DNA of 64,000 bases from Massilia sp. PAMC28688 (GTDB taxonomy: Bacteria > Pseudomonadota > Gammaproteobacteria > Burkholderiales > Burkholderiaceae_D). Below the pieces are notes generated by a model. It was not told the DNA's origin. It was given only the letters and a program-made list of their open reading frames with translations, and did not search any database. The first letter of the stretch is position 1. Every line of letters begins with the position of its first letter. Made by a program: the position numbers and the translations under genes. This document shows, piece by piece, positions 26,650 to 34,729 of this stretch. The stretch covers positions 1,364,001-1,428,000 of the forward strand of contig NZ_CP080378.1 of assembly GCF_019443445.1 (NCBI RefSeq), written 5' to 3'.

Positions 26650-29160
26650 TCACGGCGCCGTGAAATTGTAGGTGTACTTGACGTCGCCGCCGCCGGCCGC
26701 CGTTGTCGTCAGGACCACGGCGAACGAACCCTTGCTGCAATCGGTCGCCGGCTTGATCAGCACGTGATGGATAGTGCCCCCCACGGCAGCAGTCGATGGC
26801 ACCACGTTAGGCGATGGGGTACTCGTGCTGACTTTGTTCAGTTCACCGGTCTCCACCTTTGTCTTATGGGGCAAAGGATTGTTGTTGACGTCAGTCAGAC
26901 GGAAGCTGAGCAATTTCGGGGCCGGGCACGAGCCTGGCGCACCACCGGTGAGGCCGCTGATTTCATTGACGTTACCATCGGCCACAGTCCAGTCGCGGCA
27001 GCTTGCGCCATCGCAGTTCAGACGCGTCAAGGTCGGCTCGTCGTCGCTGAAAGTAATTTCCGTCGTTGCGCGGATATAGTTCAAACCCCACTTGCCGTTG
27101 CCCGTGCCGCTGTAGGTGCTGCGGTTGTAAGGGAATGGCAGGTCGCCCTCAGCAGCATCGTAAGAGCCGTCAAAGGTATTGAAACGGTTTTGATACTGGA
27201 AGCCGGTGGTCGCGCCCTTGAAACCGACGTCGAGGAATGGATCACCCATATCACTGAATGGTTCGCCACCACCGTTACAAATGTCAACCAGGGGACGATA
27301 CACCACAGGCACCGTCCCATCAGGGGAGACGAAATTGGTGCAGCTGTACTGGCCATCGCCATTGCTGTCGATGAAGTCCTCGATGCCCTGGACATAGGCC
27401 AGCACGGTGACCCGGCCATTGAGCGGACGGAAGTTCTGGCTCTTCAGGGTGACGCTGCAACCGCCATTGGAGGTCGTGCAGCCGCCCTGGGCCGAGGTGC
27501 CAATCGCACCACCCTCGGTCACGAAATTCACGGCGGTGCCGTCAGAAATAGGATTGCCGTACTGGTCTGCCATGCGTACCGTGACGTTGGCGATCACGCC
27601 GTCTTCGTCGGCACCCTTGATATTGTAGCTATCGACGCTGAGCGACATCGATTTCTGGATCGGCAGGCCAGTCGAAATGATCACGGCGTCCGACAAGCCG
27701 GTAATGATCTTGCCGTTGCGGGTGGCTTGGGCCAGCACCCGCACCGGCGTCGGGATGGTGCCCGACGACACGGTGGTGGTGACCGCGCCGGTGGCATCGG
27801 TGACGCCGCTGGTCGGCTGCACGGTCAGGCCACCGGTCGAGGTGGAAGGCGCGAACGTGACGTTCACGCCGGCCAGACCGGCATTGCGCTCGTCGAGCAC
27901 GCGGAAGGTCAACAGGGCCGATTCCTGGCGGCCCTGGCCGCCGGAACCCTTCAGCACGATCGACTGGTTGGCCGGGCTGGAGCCGGCAAACTGAATGGTA
28001 CCGATGGAGGCGGCATCCACGCCCACGCTGGTGCTCATGCTGGAGCCGCCGACCGTGGCGGTAATGACGTCCGTGCCCCGGCCGCAACCCTTGTTGACGT
28101 AGGTGGCAGTCTGGACACCATTAGTCAGTGTGCCGAGGGTCAGTGAGGCCGCGCCATCGTTGACGCACAGCGAGCTGAGGACCAGACCGTCCGCGGCGGC
28201 GGCAGGCCGGCCACCGGCGGTGAGGCCAACATTGAGCGAGGCCGTACTTTCAGCCGGCAGGGAACCGGTCGGCGCAGGCGAGAATGCAATACTCGAGACG
28301 GTCAGCGGCGCAGCCGAGACCGACAGGTTGGTGGTCGACGCCGTGGTCTTGCCGGCAACCACGGCAGTAGCGGTCACGGCCACAGCGCCAGCCGACGCAA
28401 TGCTGGCTGGCACGATCACGATCTGGGCCACGCCTTCGGCATTGGTCAGTGCCGATCCCGATTGCGGCGTAAATTTCAGCAGTGGGCTGCTGAGGGTGTA
28501 CTGAACAATGACGTTCGGTGCGATGTTTCCGTTGCTATCCTTGATCAGGCTGCGTACGGTGGCGCTCTGGGTGCCCGACAGCGTACCGACCGGCTGGCCC
28601 GACTCGTCCAGGACCGACAAGGTCGTGGTCGGCTCAAACACCACGCTGCCCGGGCCTACGGCCAGGTTGGTGCTGGCCGTCACGGCTTGGGTGCCAACGG
28701 TGGTGGTAGCGGTAATGGACACTGCACCGGCAGAAGCGCTGGTAGCAGGCTTGATGGAAATGACGGCCACGCCATCGGCATTGGTCAGTGCCGAGCCCGA
28801 TTCTGGGGTGAAGGTCACCAGGCTATCCGATGCACTGAACTTGACAATGACGTTCGCTGCAGGTGCGCCCGCCGCGTCCTTGAAAGTGGCGCGCACGGTA
28901 CCGGTGCTGGTGCCGGCAATCGACGTCATGGCGCTCCCGTCGGCATTGGTCAGCGTCAAGGTGCCGCTGGGCGCCGGCACCGGGGTGGTGGGCGTGGTCG
29001 GCGTGCCCGGCGTGCCCGGCGTGCCGGGATTGACGGTGTTTCCGGTAGCCCCAGGGCTGCCCCCGCCGCCGCCGCAAGCGGCCAGCGCCAGCGTCAGCGA
29101 AGTGACCAGCGCCAGACGCGCGGGGTGCGCCGCGGCGCGGCGAAAAGTGTTGGACGACAT
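26650..29160 (-). CDS. Large Big_1/Ig-like repeat lipoprotein
   Basis: Predicted surface lipoprotein of 836 residues. The signal peptide ends in lipobox LAAC (Cys29) followed by a poly-Gly stretch, then a Thr/Pro/Gly linker. After it come tandem Ig-like bacterial Big_1 domains with the recurring strand ALTNADGVAVISI / ALTNAEGVAQIVI and further copies (e.g. GVNVTFAPSTSTGGL, NVTVRMADQYGNPISDGTAV). Two Cys-rich segments lie in the last 250 residues. The family includes invasin/intimin-type adhesins, but there is no beta-barrel here, so anchoring is through lipid. It sits 35 nt after pilQ, where aroK usually follows directly, suggesting insertion of an adhesin-like gene into the pilus-aroK operon. 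Confidence 0.85.
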   Translation of the reverse strand: MSSNTFRRAAAHPARLALVTSLTLALAACGGGGGSPGATGNTVNPGTPGTPGTPTTPTTPVPAPSGTLTLTNADGSAMTSIAGTSTGTVRATFKDAAGAPAANVIVKFSASDSLVTFTPESGSALTNADGVAVISIKPATSASAGAVSITATTTVGTQAVTASTNLAVGPGSVVFEPTTTLSVLDESGQPVGTLSGTQSATVRSLIKDSNGNIAPNVIVQYTLSSPLLKFTPQSGSALTNAEGVAQIVIVPASIASAGAVAVTATAVVAGKTTASTTNLSVSAAPLTVSSIAFSPAPTGSLPAESTASLNVGLTAGGRPAAAADGLVLSSLCVNDGAASLTLGTLTNGVQTATYVNKGCGRGTDVITATVGGSSMSTSVGVDAASIGTIQFAGSSPANQSIVLKGSGGQGRQESALLTFRVLDERNAGLAGVNVTFAPSTSTGGLTVQPTSGVTDATGAVTTTVSSGTIPTPVRVLAQATRNGKIITGLSDAVIISTGLPIQKSMSLSVDSYNIKGADEDGVIANVTVRMADQYGNPISDGTAVNFVTEGGAIGTSAQGGCTTSNGGCSVTLKSQNFRPLNGRVTVLAYVQGIEDFIDSNGDGQYSCTNFVSPDGTVPVVYRPLVDICNGGGEPFSDMGDPFLDVGFKGATTGFQYQNRFNTFDGSYDAAEGDLPFPYNRSTYSGTGNGKWGLNYIRATTEITFSDDEPTLTRLNCDGASCRDWTVADGNVNEISGLTGGAPGSCPAPKLLSFRLTDVNNNPLPHKTKVETGELNKVSTSTPSPNVVPSTAAVGGTIHHVLIKPATDCSKGSFAVVLTTTAAGGGDVKYTYNFTAP

Positions 29161-29195
29161 GATGAGTTTTCCTGAAATTGTTTTTGAATTTTGTA

Positions 29196-31361
29196 TTAAC
29201 GCGTCGAGATGCGCTCGGCGATGATCTTGGGCGTAATAAATACCAGCAACTCCTGCTTGCTGTTATTGCGCGACGAGGTCTTGAACAGATTGCCCAGCAC
29301 CGGCAGGTCGCCCAGGAACGGCACCTTCGCCACATTGCTGGTCTCGGTCTGCTGGTAAATGCCGCCCAACACGACCGTGCCGCCGTTTTCAACCATGACC
29401 TTGGTTTTCACGCGCTGGTTATTGATGGCAAAACCGGCGCGCGTCTCTTCACCCTTGGAATCCTTGGTCACGTTCACGTCCAGCATGACGTTGCCGTCAG
29501 GCGTGATCTGGGGCGTCACTTCCAGGCGCAGGTTGGCCTTCTTGAAGCTGATCGAGGTCGCGCCGCTGCTCGATGCTTCCTGGTACGGCAGTTCCACGCC
29601 CTGCTCGATGATGGCGACATTCTTGTCTTCCGTCACCACGCGCGGGCTGGAAATGATCTTGCCCTTGCCGTCCGCTTCCAGTGCCGACAGTTCCAGGTTC
29701 AGGAAGCGGTTGGCCGCGGCCGAGAACAGGCTCGCTGCCAGCGTGCCGGGGCTGTTGCCGCCGATCGGGTTGGCCGGCAGATCGATCATGGTGGTATTGG
29801 AATAGCCGTCCTCGTCGGCGCCATCGGCCTGCCGGGTCACCTGGCCAATGCCAAGCAGATTGCCGCCAATGGCGAGGCGGTTGTTGCCACGCACCTGGTA
29901 TCCCGCGTCGCCGCCGCGGATGCCGCGCAGGTCGGCAAAGCCAAGCTTGGCGCCGAGATTGCGCGAAAAGCCATCGTTCGCTTCCACCAGGCGCGCTTCG
30001 ATCAAGACCTGGCGCGATGGAATGTCGGTCTTGGCCACCAGGCGGCGGATGTCATCGAGGCGCGACGGAATGTCGGTAATGAACATCTGGTTGGTGCGCG
30101 GATCGATGATGGCGCTGCCACGCTTGGACAGCACGCGGTTCTGGCTGGCGCCACCGCCGCCTTCCAGGCCAAACACGGTCCGGAAGGACTCGACTTTCTG
30201 ATAGTTCAGCTGGAAGATTTCCGAGCGCAGCGGTTCCAGGTCGGCGATCTGCGCCTTTTGTTCCAGTTCCAGCTTTTCCTTGGTCAGCAGTTCTTCCTTC
30301 GGTGCAATCCACAGCACGGTGCCATTCTTGCGCATGTCCAGGCCCTTGGCCTGCAGCACCACGGCCAGCGCCTGGTCCCATGGCACTTCCTTCAGGTTCA
30401 TGGTCAGGTTGCCGGAGACCGAATCGCTGGTGATGATGTTCAGGCCAGAAATATCGCCGATGGCTTGCAGGGCGGCGCGCACTTCCACGTTCTGGAAGTT
30501 GAACGATACTTTCTCGCCGCGGTAGCCCTGGGTGCCCTGCACCAGGGCATTCGGGTCTTCCTTGATCGGCTTGACATCGATGATCAGCTGCGACTCGCTC
30601 TGGTACATGCTCTGTTCCCACAGGCCGCGCGCTTCAATCGTCATGCGCACATTGTCGCCCTGGGGCACGGTGGTGATCTGGGCCACCGGGGTGCCGAAGT
30701 CGGTCGTGTCGAGGCGGCGGCGCAGCGTTTCCGGCAAGGCCGTCTTCATGAAGTCCACCACGATCGCATTGCCCACCTGGCGCATGTCCACCGCCACCTG
30801 GTTGTTGGGCAGGTCGACCACGACCCGGCCTTCGCCGTTGGGGCCCTTGCGGAAGTCGAGATTCTTGAGCATCTGGCGGCCCGGGGCGGCAGGCGCCGCG
30901 GCGGCCACCGGCACCCCGGATGCATTGACGGCCTGGGCCAGGCCGCCGGAGCCGTCAACCGTCACCACCACCGACTTGCCATCAATGGCCATGGCGTAGT
31001 TGAGCGGGCGCTTGAGGCTCAACACCAGGCGCGTCCGTTCCCCGGCCTGGACCACGTTCAGGGCGCGCACATCGGCCAGATTCAATTCCTGCGACGTCTT
31101 GCCGGTGCCATTGCTGGTGGAGGCGAAGTCCAGGGCGATGCGGCTCGGATTGGCAATCGAAAAGCCCACCGGCAGCTTGGTCGGCGGGTTGGCCATGGCG
31201 ATGTTGACCACCACGTTATTGCCCTGCTGGCTGGCCGTGATCGACTCGATCGTGTTGTCCTGCGCCAGGGCGGCCTGGCTTCCCAGGGCCAGCGCCAGCA
31301 TGGCGCCGGCGCGAAGTACCTTCCCCATCAGGGCGGTGGTGTATGTTTTCAATGCGCTCAT
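29196..31361 (-). CDS. pilQ: PilQ, type IV pilus secretin
   Basis: Outer-membrane secretin through which the pilus passes, 721 residues. A signal peptide (cleavage near AALAQ) precedes two AMIN domains that bind peptidoglycan (about 38-270, e.g. PSRIALDFAST and NNQVAVDMRQVG). A secretin/TonB short N-terminal domain follows (about 320-370), then N domains and the C-terminal secretin barrel (about 480-715, with VLGGIYQQTE and VPFLGDLPVLGNLF). The start has AAGGAG 8 nt upstream and overlaps the pilP stop by 4 nt. Confidence 0.97.
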   Translation of the reverse strand: MSALKTYTTALMGKVLRAGAMLALALGSQAALAQDNTIESITASQQGNNVVVNIAMANPPTKLPVGFSIANPSRIALDFASTSNGTGKTSQELNLADVRALNVVQAGERTRLVLSLKRPLNYAMAIDGKSVVVTVDGSGGLAQAVNASGVPVAAAAPAAPGRQMLKNLDFRKGPNGEGRVVVDLPNNQVAVDMRQVGNAIVVDFMKTALPETLRRRLDTTDFGTPVAQITTVPQGDNVRMTIEARGLWEQSMYQSESQLIIDVKPIKEDPNALVQGTQGYRGEKVSFNFQNVEVRAALQAIGDISGLNIITSDSVSGNLTMNLKEVPWDQALAVVLQAKGLDMRKNGTVLWIAPKEELLTKEKLELEQKAQIADLEPLRSEIFQLNYQKVESFRTVFGLEGGGGASQNRVLSKRGSAIIDPRTNQMFITDIPSRLDDIRRLVAKTDIPSRQVLIEARLVEANDGFSRNLGAKLGFADLRGIRGGDAGYQVRGNNRLAIGGNLLGIGQVTRQADGADEDGYSNTTMIDLPANPIGGNSPGTLAASLFSAAANRFLNLELSALEADGKGKIISSPRVVTEDKNVAIIEQGVELPYQEASSSGATSISFKKANLRLEVTPQITPDGNVMLDVNVTKDSKGEETRAGFAINNQRVKTKVMVENGGTVVLGGIYQQTETSNVAKVPFLGDLPVLGNLFKTSSRNNSKQELLVFITPKIIAERISTR

Positions 31362-31903
31362 TTCGTGGTCTCCTTACTTTCCTGCAATTCCAGCTTCGTG
31401 ATGCGCTCGACCCACTCGCCGCCAGCGTCCTGAACTGTTTCCTTGACACTGATGGCAGTATCCGCCACCCCCGTGACCAGGCCAAAATTCTGGCCCAGCC
31501 TTTGTCCTGCCTTTACCTGGTACACCGAGCGGTCAATCCGGATCAGGCCCCAGGCCGTGCCGCCCTTGTTCATGGTTCCCACCATGGTCATGCCGTCCAG
31601 CGGGAACGTTTCGAGAAATTCCTTGCGCCGCGTGGTGTCGGGCTTGAGCGGGTTATCCGTGGCCGCCGCCTGGCGGGCCAGCTCGGCCAGCAACTTGTTC
31701 GGATCGAAAGGATCGATTTCATCGCGCACGCCGTAAGCGAAGGGAATGAAGGTCGTGGGCTCGCTGATCGGCTCGACCGACACTTCGGTACTGGCCTCGG
31801 TGGTCTTCATCCATTCCTTCACCTCGGCCACATCGCTGTCGCTGCAGCCCGACAGCAGCGCCGCGCTCAAGGCCAGCGGCAAGCCATATCGTAGGTTCAT
31901 CAT
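31358..31903 (-). CDS. pilP: PilP, type IV pilus inner-membrane lipoprotein
   Basis: Lipoprotein of the pilus alignment complex that links PilN/PilO to PilQ. It has 181 residues, lipobox LSGC (Cys20), a flexible linker and the C-terminal PilP beta domain (e.g. LDGMTMVGTMNKGGTAWGLI, YQVKAGQRLGQNFG). It overlaps pilO by 4 nt upstream and pilQ by 4 nt downstream, so translation of the series is coupled. Confidence 0.95.
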   Translation of the reverse strand: MMNLRYGLPLALSAALLSGCSDSDVAEVKEWMKTTEASTEVSVEPISEPTTFIPFAYGVRDEIDPFDPNKLLAELARQAAATDNPLKPDTTRRKEFLETFPLDGMTMVGTMNKGGTAWGLIRIDRSVYQVKAGQRLGQNFGLVTGVADTAISVKETVQDAGGEWVERITKLELQESKETTK

Positions 31904-32577
31904 TTTTTCTTGTTCGCTTTCTTGGCGGCGGAGGCCAGCTTGCGCTGTTCCTGGACCTCGTCATCTTCCAGGTAGCGGAAGGTCTTGGCCACGGCGTCCA
32001 GCGTCAGCACGCCATCCTTGCCGGTCGACAAGCTCATGTTGTTGAGCGTGACGATGCGCGGCAGGTTGGCCATATCGCTGGCAAAGGCGCCGACATCATG
32101 GTATTTGCCCACCACCTGGATCTGGATCGGCAACTCGGCATAATAATCCTTGACCAGCACGCTGCCGGGCTTGAACAGTTCGAACGTCAAGCCGCGTCCC
32201 ACGCCGGCCTGGTTGATGTCCGATAGGAGGGCCGCCATTTCAGCCTTGCTGGGGAGCTGCTTTTGTAGCCGCTCGACATAGGTGTTGACCTGGACGCGCT
32301 GCTCTTCCAGGGCCGGCAGGTTGATGGCCTGCTTGATCTTGTCGCGGTAATCGTCCTTGAGCTTGACTTCGGACTGGGCTGCTCTGTCATATTCGTCTAT
32401 CTGGTCGCTCCAGTACAGGAAGTAGCCGGCCGTCACGACCGCCACCACCACGCCCAGGCCGCACAGCAGGCGCGGGGCCAGGGGCCACTGCCCGGGCGGT
32501 CGCCCCGACAGGTTCTGGAATTGCCCGCTCAGCGACTGGCCGAGCGCTTTGATGTCAATATCGAGGTCAATATTCAT
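31900..32577 (-). CDS. pilO: PilO, type IV pilus alignment protein
   Basis: Bitopic inner-membrane protein that forms heterodimers with PilN. The 225-residue product has a short cytoplasmic N-terminus, one membrane segment (LCGLGVVVAVVTAGYFLYW, about 38-56), a coiled coil (about 60-115) and a ferredoxin-like periplasmic domain. The Lys-rich end is AAKKANKKK. It begins 17 nt after pilN and overlaps pilP. Confidence 0.95.
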   Translation of the reverse strand: MNIDLDIDIKALGQSLSGQFQNLSGRPPGQWPLAPRLLCGLGVVVAVVTAGYFLYWSDQIDEYDRAAQSEVKLKDDYRDKIKQAINLPALEEQRVQVNTYVERLQKQLPSKAEMAALLSDINQAGVGRGLTFELFKPGSVLVKDYYAELPIQIQVVGKYHDVGAFASDMANLPRIVTLNNMSLSTGKDGVLTLDAVAKTFRYLEDDEVQEQRKLASAAKKANKKK

Positions 32578-32594
32578 GTCTTGTCCGTTCTCGC

Positions 32595-33245
32595 CTAGTT
32601 CGCCTGCTCGGCCTTGTCCCTGGCGCCCGCTTTTCTCTTGCCCTTGGCACCCGCGGCGCCACCGGCATCCTCCTTGGCATCCTTGTCGCGCGGGCGCTTG
32701 ATGCCGACCGCCATCGTGAATTCGCCCACCTTCTTGCCCGTCTTGGAGCCGGGCAGATTGACCGAACGCACTTCGATCAGCTGGGGCGCTTCCAGCCAGG
32801 CCGAGCCGCTTGACAGGTTGCGCAGCAATTCGGCCACCCGTTCCTGCGACTGGGCATAGCCGGTCAGGGTCACGCGCTGGGCTTCCTGCTTGAAGGAGGT
32901 CATGTGCACGCCCTGGGGCGTCTGGCGGACCAGCTCTTCCAGCAGATACACAGGCTGGTTGCGGTCGCCCTGCAAGTCTTCCACGGCTTGCTGGCGGGCC
33001 TTGAGCGCTTCGATTTCCTGCTCCAGGTCGGCAATCTTGGCAATCTTCTTGTCCAGTTCGGCATTGGCAGCCGTGAGCACGGCATTACGCTCGTTCTGGA
33101 TCGAAATGCGGCTGGCGTTGTAGCCGCCCACAATCATCACCACCACCCCGCCGACGAGGGCGGCGGCCACCATCATGGCGATAAAGGCTGTCTTCTTGAG
33201 CTTGCGCTTGGCTTCCCGGTGGGGAAGTAAGTTAATCCTGATCAT
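32595..33245 (-). CDS. pilN: PilN, type IV pilus alignment protein
   Basis: Inner-membrane partner of PilO whose cytoplasmic N-terminus binds PilM. The conserved motif IRINLLPHRE opens the 216-residue product, followed by a membrane segment (about 21-43), a coiled coil (about 44-80) and a periplasmic domain. The Lys/Ala/Gly-rich tail from about residue 185 is longer than in Pseudomonas PilN. Its ATG overlaps the pilM stop (TAATG). Confidence 0.96.
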   Translation of the reverse strand: MIRINLLPHREAKRKLKKTAFIAMMVAAALVGGVVVMIVGGYNASRISIQNERNAVLTAANAELDKKIAKIADLEQEIEALKARQQAVEDLQGDRNQPVYLLEELVRQTPQGVHMTSFKQEAQRVTLTGYAQSQERVAELLRNLSSGSAWLEAPQLIEVRSVNLPGSKTGKKVGEFTMAVGIKRPRDKDAKEDAGGAAGAKGKRKAGARDKAEQAN

Positions 33246-34321
33246 TAGCCAAACCTCCGCAGGGCCAGCCCGCAGGCCACAATATAAGCAGGCGCCTCGG
33301 TGCGCAGCTGCTGTTCACGCACCGACGGCCCGAGCGACATGCCCTTGAAGGGCGAAACGACGGCGCTGGAAATCTTGGTGCGACCGGCAACCATGTCGAG
33401 CAGGCCGGGGATCATGGCGCAGCCGCCGGCCAGGAACAGCTGGTCGATGCGGGTGTAGGGCGTGGATGTATAAAAGAACTGGATGGCGCGCGTGATTTCG
33501 AGCGCCGCGCTCTCGAGAAACGGCATCAGCAATTCCGACTGGTAACTATCGGGCAGATCGCCCGATTTTTTCTTGGCGTCCGCATCTTCGAACGAGAGGC
33601 CGTAGGCGCGCACGATATCCTGGGTCAGCTGGTTGCCCCCGAATGGCTGCTCGCGCTCGTAGATGGTTTCGCCGTTGAGCATGACGGAAATGTGGGTGAC
33701 CTGGGCACCGATCTGGAACAGGGCCACGATCTGGCCGTCGCCGGCATTGGGCATCTGCGCCGTGATGCGGTCGAGGGCGGCGCGGGCAGCGTAGGATTCG
33801 ATATCCATCACGACGGCCGTCAGGCCGGCCGCTTCGGCAATGGCCACCCGGTCTTCCACCTTTTCGCGGCGCGAGGCGGCCAGCATCACTTCAATGTCGT
33901 CGGCCGAGTTGGCAGCCGGCCCGATGACATCGAAATCCAGGCTCACCTCGTCAAGGGCAAAGGGAATGTATTGACTCGCTTCCGATTCCACCTGCACTTC
34001 GAGCTGGTCTTCCGTCAGACCGGCCGGCAGGATGATTTTCTTGGTGATGACGGACGCCGGCGGCATGCCCAGGGCCACCAGCTTGACGCGGGTGCCGCTC
34101 TTTTTCCACACCCGGCGTACCGCTTCGGACACCAGTTCCATATTTTCGATGTTGCCGTCTACCACGGCGCCGCGCGCCAGCGGCTCGGAGGCATAGCGTT
34201 CCAGACGCAATTCACTCTTGCCGATCACCACCAACTCCACCAGGCGCACACCCGACGTGCTGATATCGAGCCCCACCAGGGGTGGGCTGGCCTGACCGAA
34301 CAAGGAACCAAGATTTACCAT
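33245..34321 (-). CDS. pilM: PilM, actin-like type IV pilus protein
   Basis: Cytoplasmic FtsA/actin-fold ATPase that docks on the PilN N-terminus. The start at ATG 34321 (358 residues, MVNLGSLFGQ) is chosen because GAGGGAG lies upstream, whereas the longer frame would need a TTG. The phosphate-1 region is GLDISTSGVRLVEL and the C-terminal nucleotide motif is FLAGGCAMIPGL. First gene of pilMNOPQ, divergent from the PBP1A gene across a 408-nt region. Confidence 0.95.
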   Translation of the reverse strand: MVNLGSLFGQASPPLVGLDISTSGVRLVELVVIGKSELRLERYASEPLARGAVVDGNIENMELVSEAVRRVWKKSGTRVKLVALGMPPASVITKKIILPAGLTEDQLEVQVESEASQYIPFALDEVSLDFDVIGPAANSADDIEVMLAASRREKVEDRVAIAEAAGLTAVVMDIESYAARAALDRITAQMPNAGDGQIVALFQIGAQVTHISVMLNGETIYEREQPFGGNQLTQDIVRAYGLSFEDADAKKKSGDLPDSYQSELLMPFLESAALEITRAIQFFYTSTPYTRIDQLFLAGGCAMIPGLLDMVAGRTKISSAVVSPFKGMSLGPSVREQQLRTEAPAYIVACGLALRRFG

Positions 34322-34729
34322 CGAGCGTACTCCCTCACCTGCCAACTAATTACAAGAAACGCTGCCACCGTCACGTACAAACGTTTCGTTGCAGAACGAT
34401 TAATGAAAACGCCCTCTGGTGGTAATTTGTTATAAAACCGCCATTTAGACTGCACTCATAAGACACTACATTAAATCGTAGCAACTATCGTCTGGACATG
34501 TAAAGGTATTTCTACAGTGGAACTTCATCCGAATGGGCGGGAAAGCCACACTCTGTGAACGTGAAAACATCATAGTTGTCCACAGGTAAATCTACTTTAT
34601 GGCCGCCAATGCATGACAGTTGTCCACAGATTAATGTCGATTGCTTAAGGCAATCCCAGGGCAGTGCGCCGTTGCGGGGGACTAGGCTTTATAATGCGCA
34701 GCACCTCTACCTGAAAGATTCCAAAGAGC
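34322..34729. promoter_or_regulatory. Divergent pilM / PBP1A promoter region with a repeated 12-mer
   Basis: A 408-nt gene-free region that is more AT-rich than its neighbours. It holds two direct copies of AGTTGTCCACAG at 34574-34585 and 34618-34629, 44 bp apart and similar to DnaA boxes. It also holds a perfect TATAAT at 34690-34695, 34 nt before the PBP1A ATG. No -35 hexamer at standard spacing was found for that -10. No sigma-54 site was seen on the pilM side. Confidence 0.5.
34576..34628 (+). promoter_or_regulatory. Two DnaA-box-like sites
   Basis: TTGTCCACA at 34576-34584 and 34620-34628 in the same orientation, each one base from the E. coli consensus TTATCCACA (A to G at position 3). 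The shared sequence extends to 12 bases. Spacing is 44 bp, about four helical turns, so bound proteins would face the same side. DnaA binding is inference, and the G is outside the usual relaxed consensus. Confidence 0.35.

Noticed and set aside
34574..34629. Chromosomal replication origin
   Set aside because: Only two imperfect DnaA-like boxes, no AT-rich 13-mers and no dnaA, dnaN or parAB nearby.
34672..34695. TTGCGG plus TATAAT as a full sigma-70 promoter for the PBP1A gene
   Set aside because: The spacer is only 12 nt; the -10 alone is kept as part of the control region.
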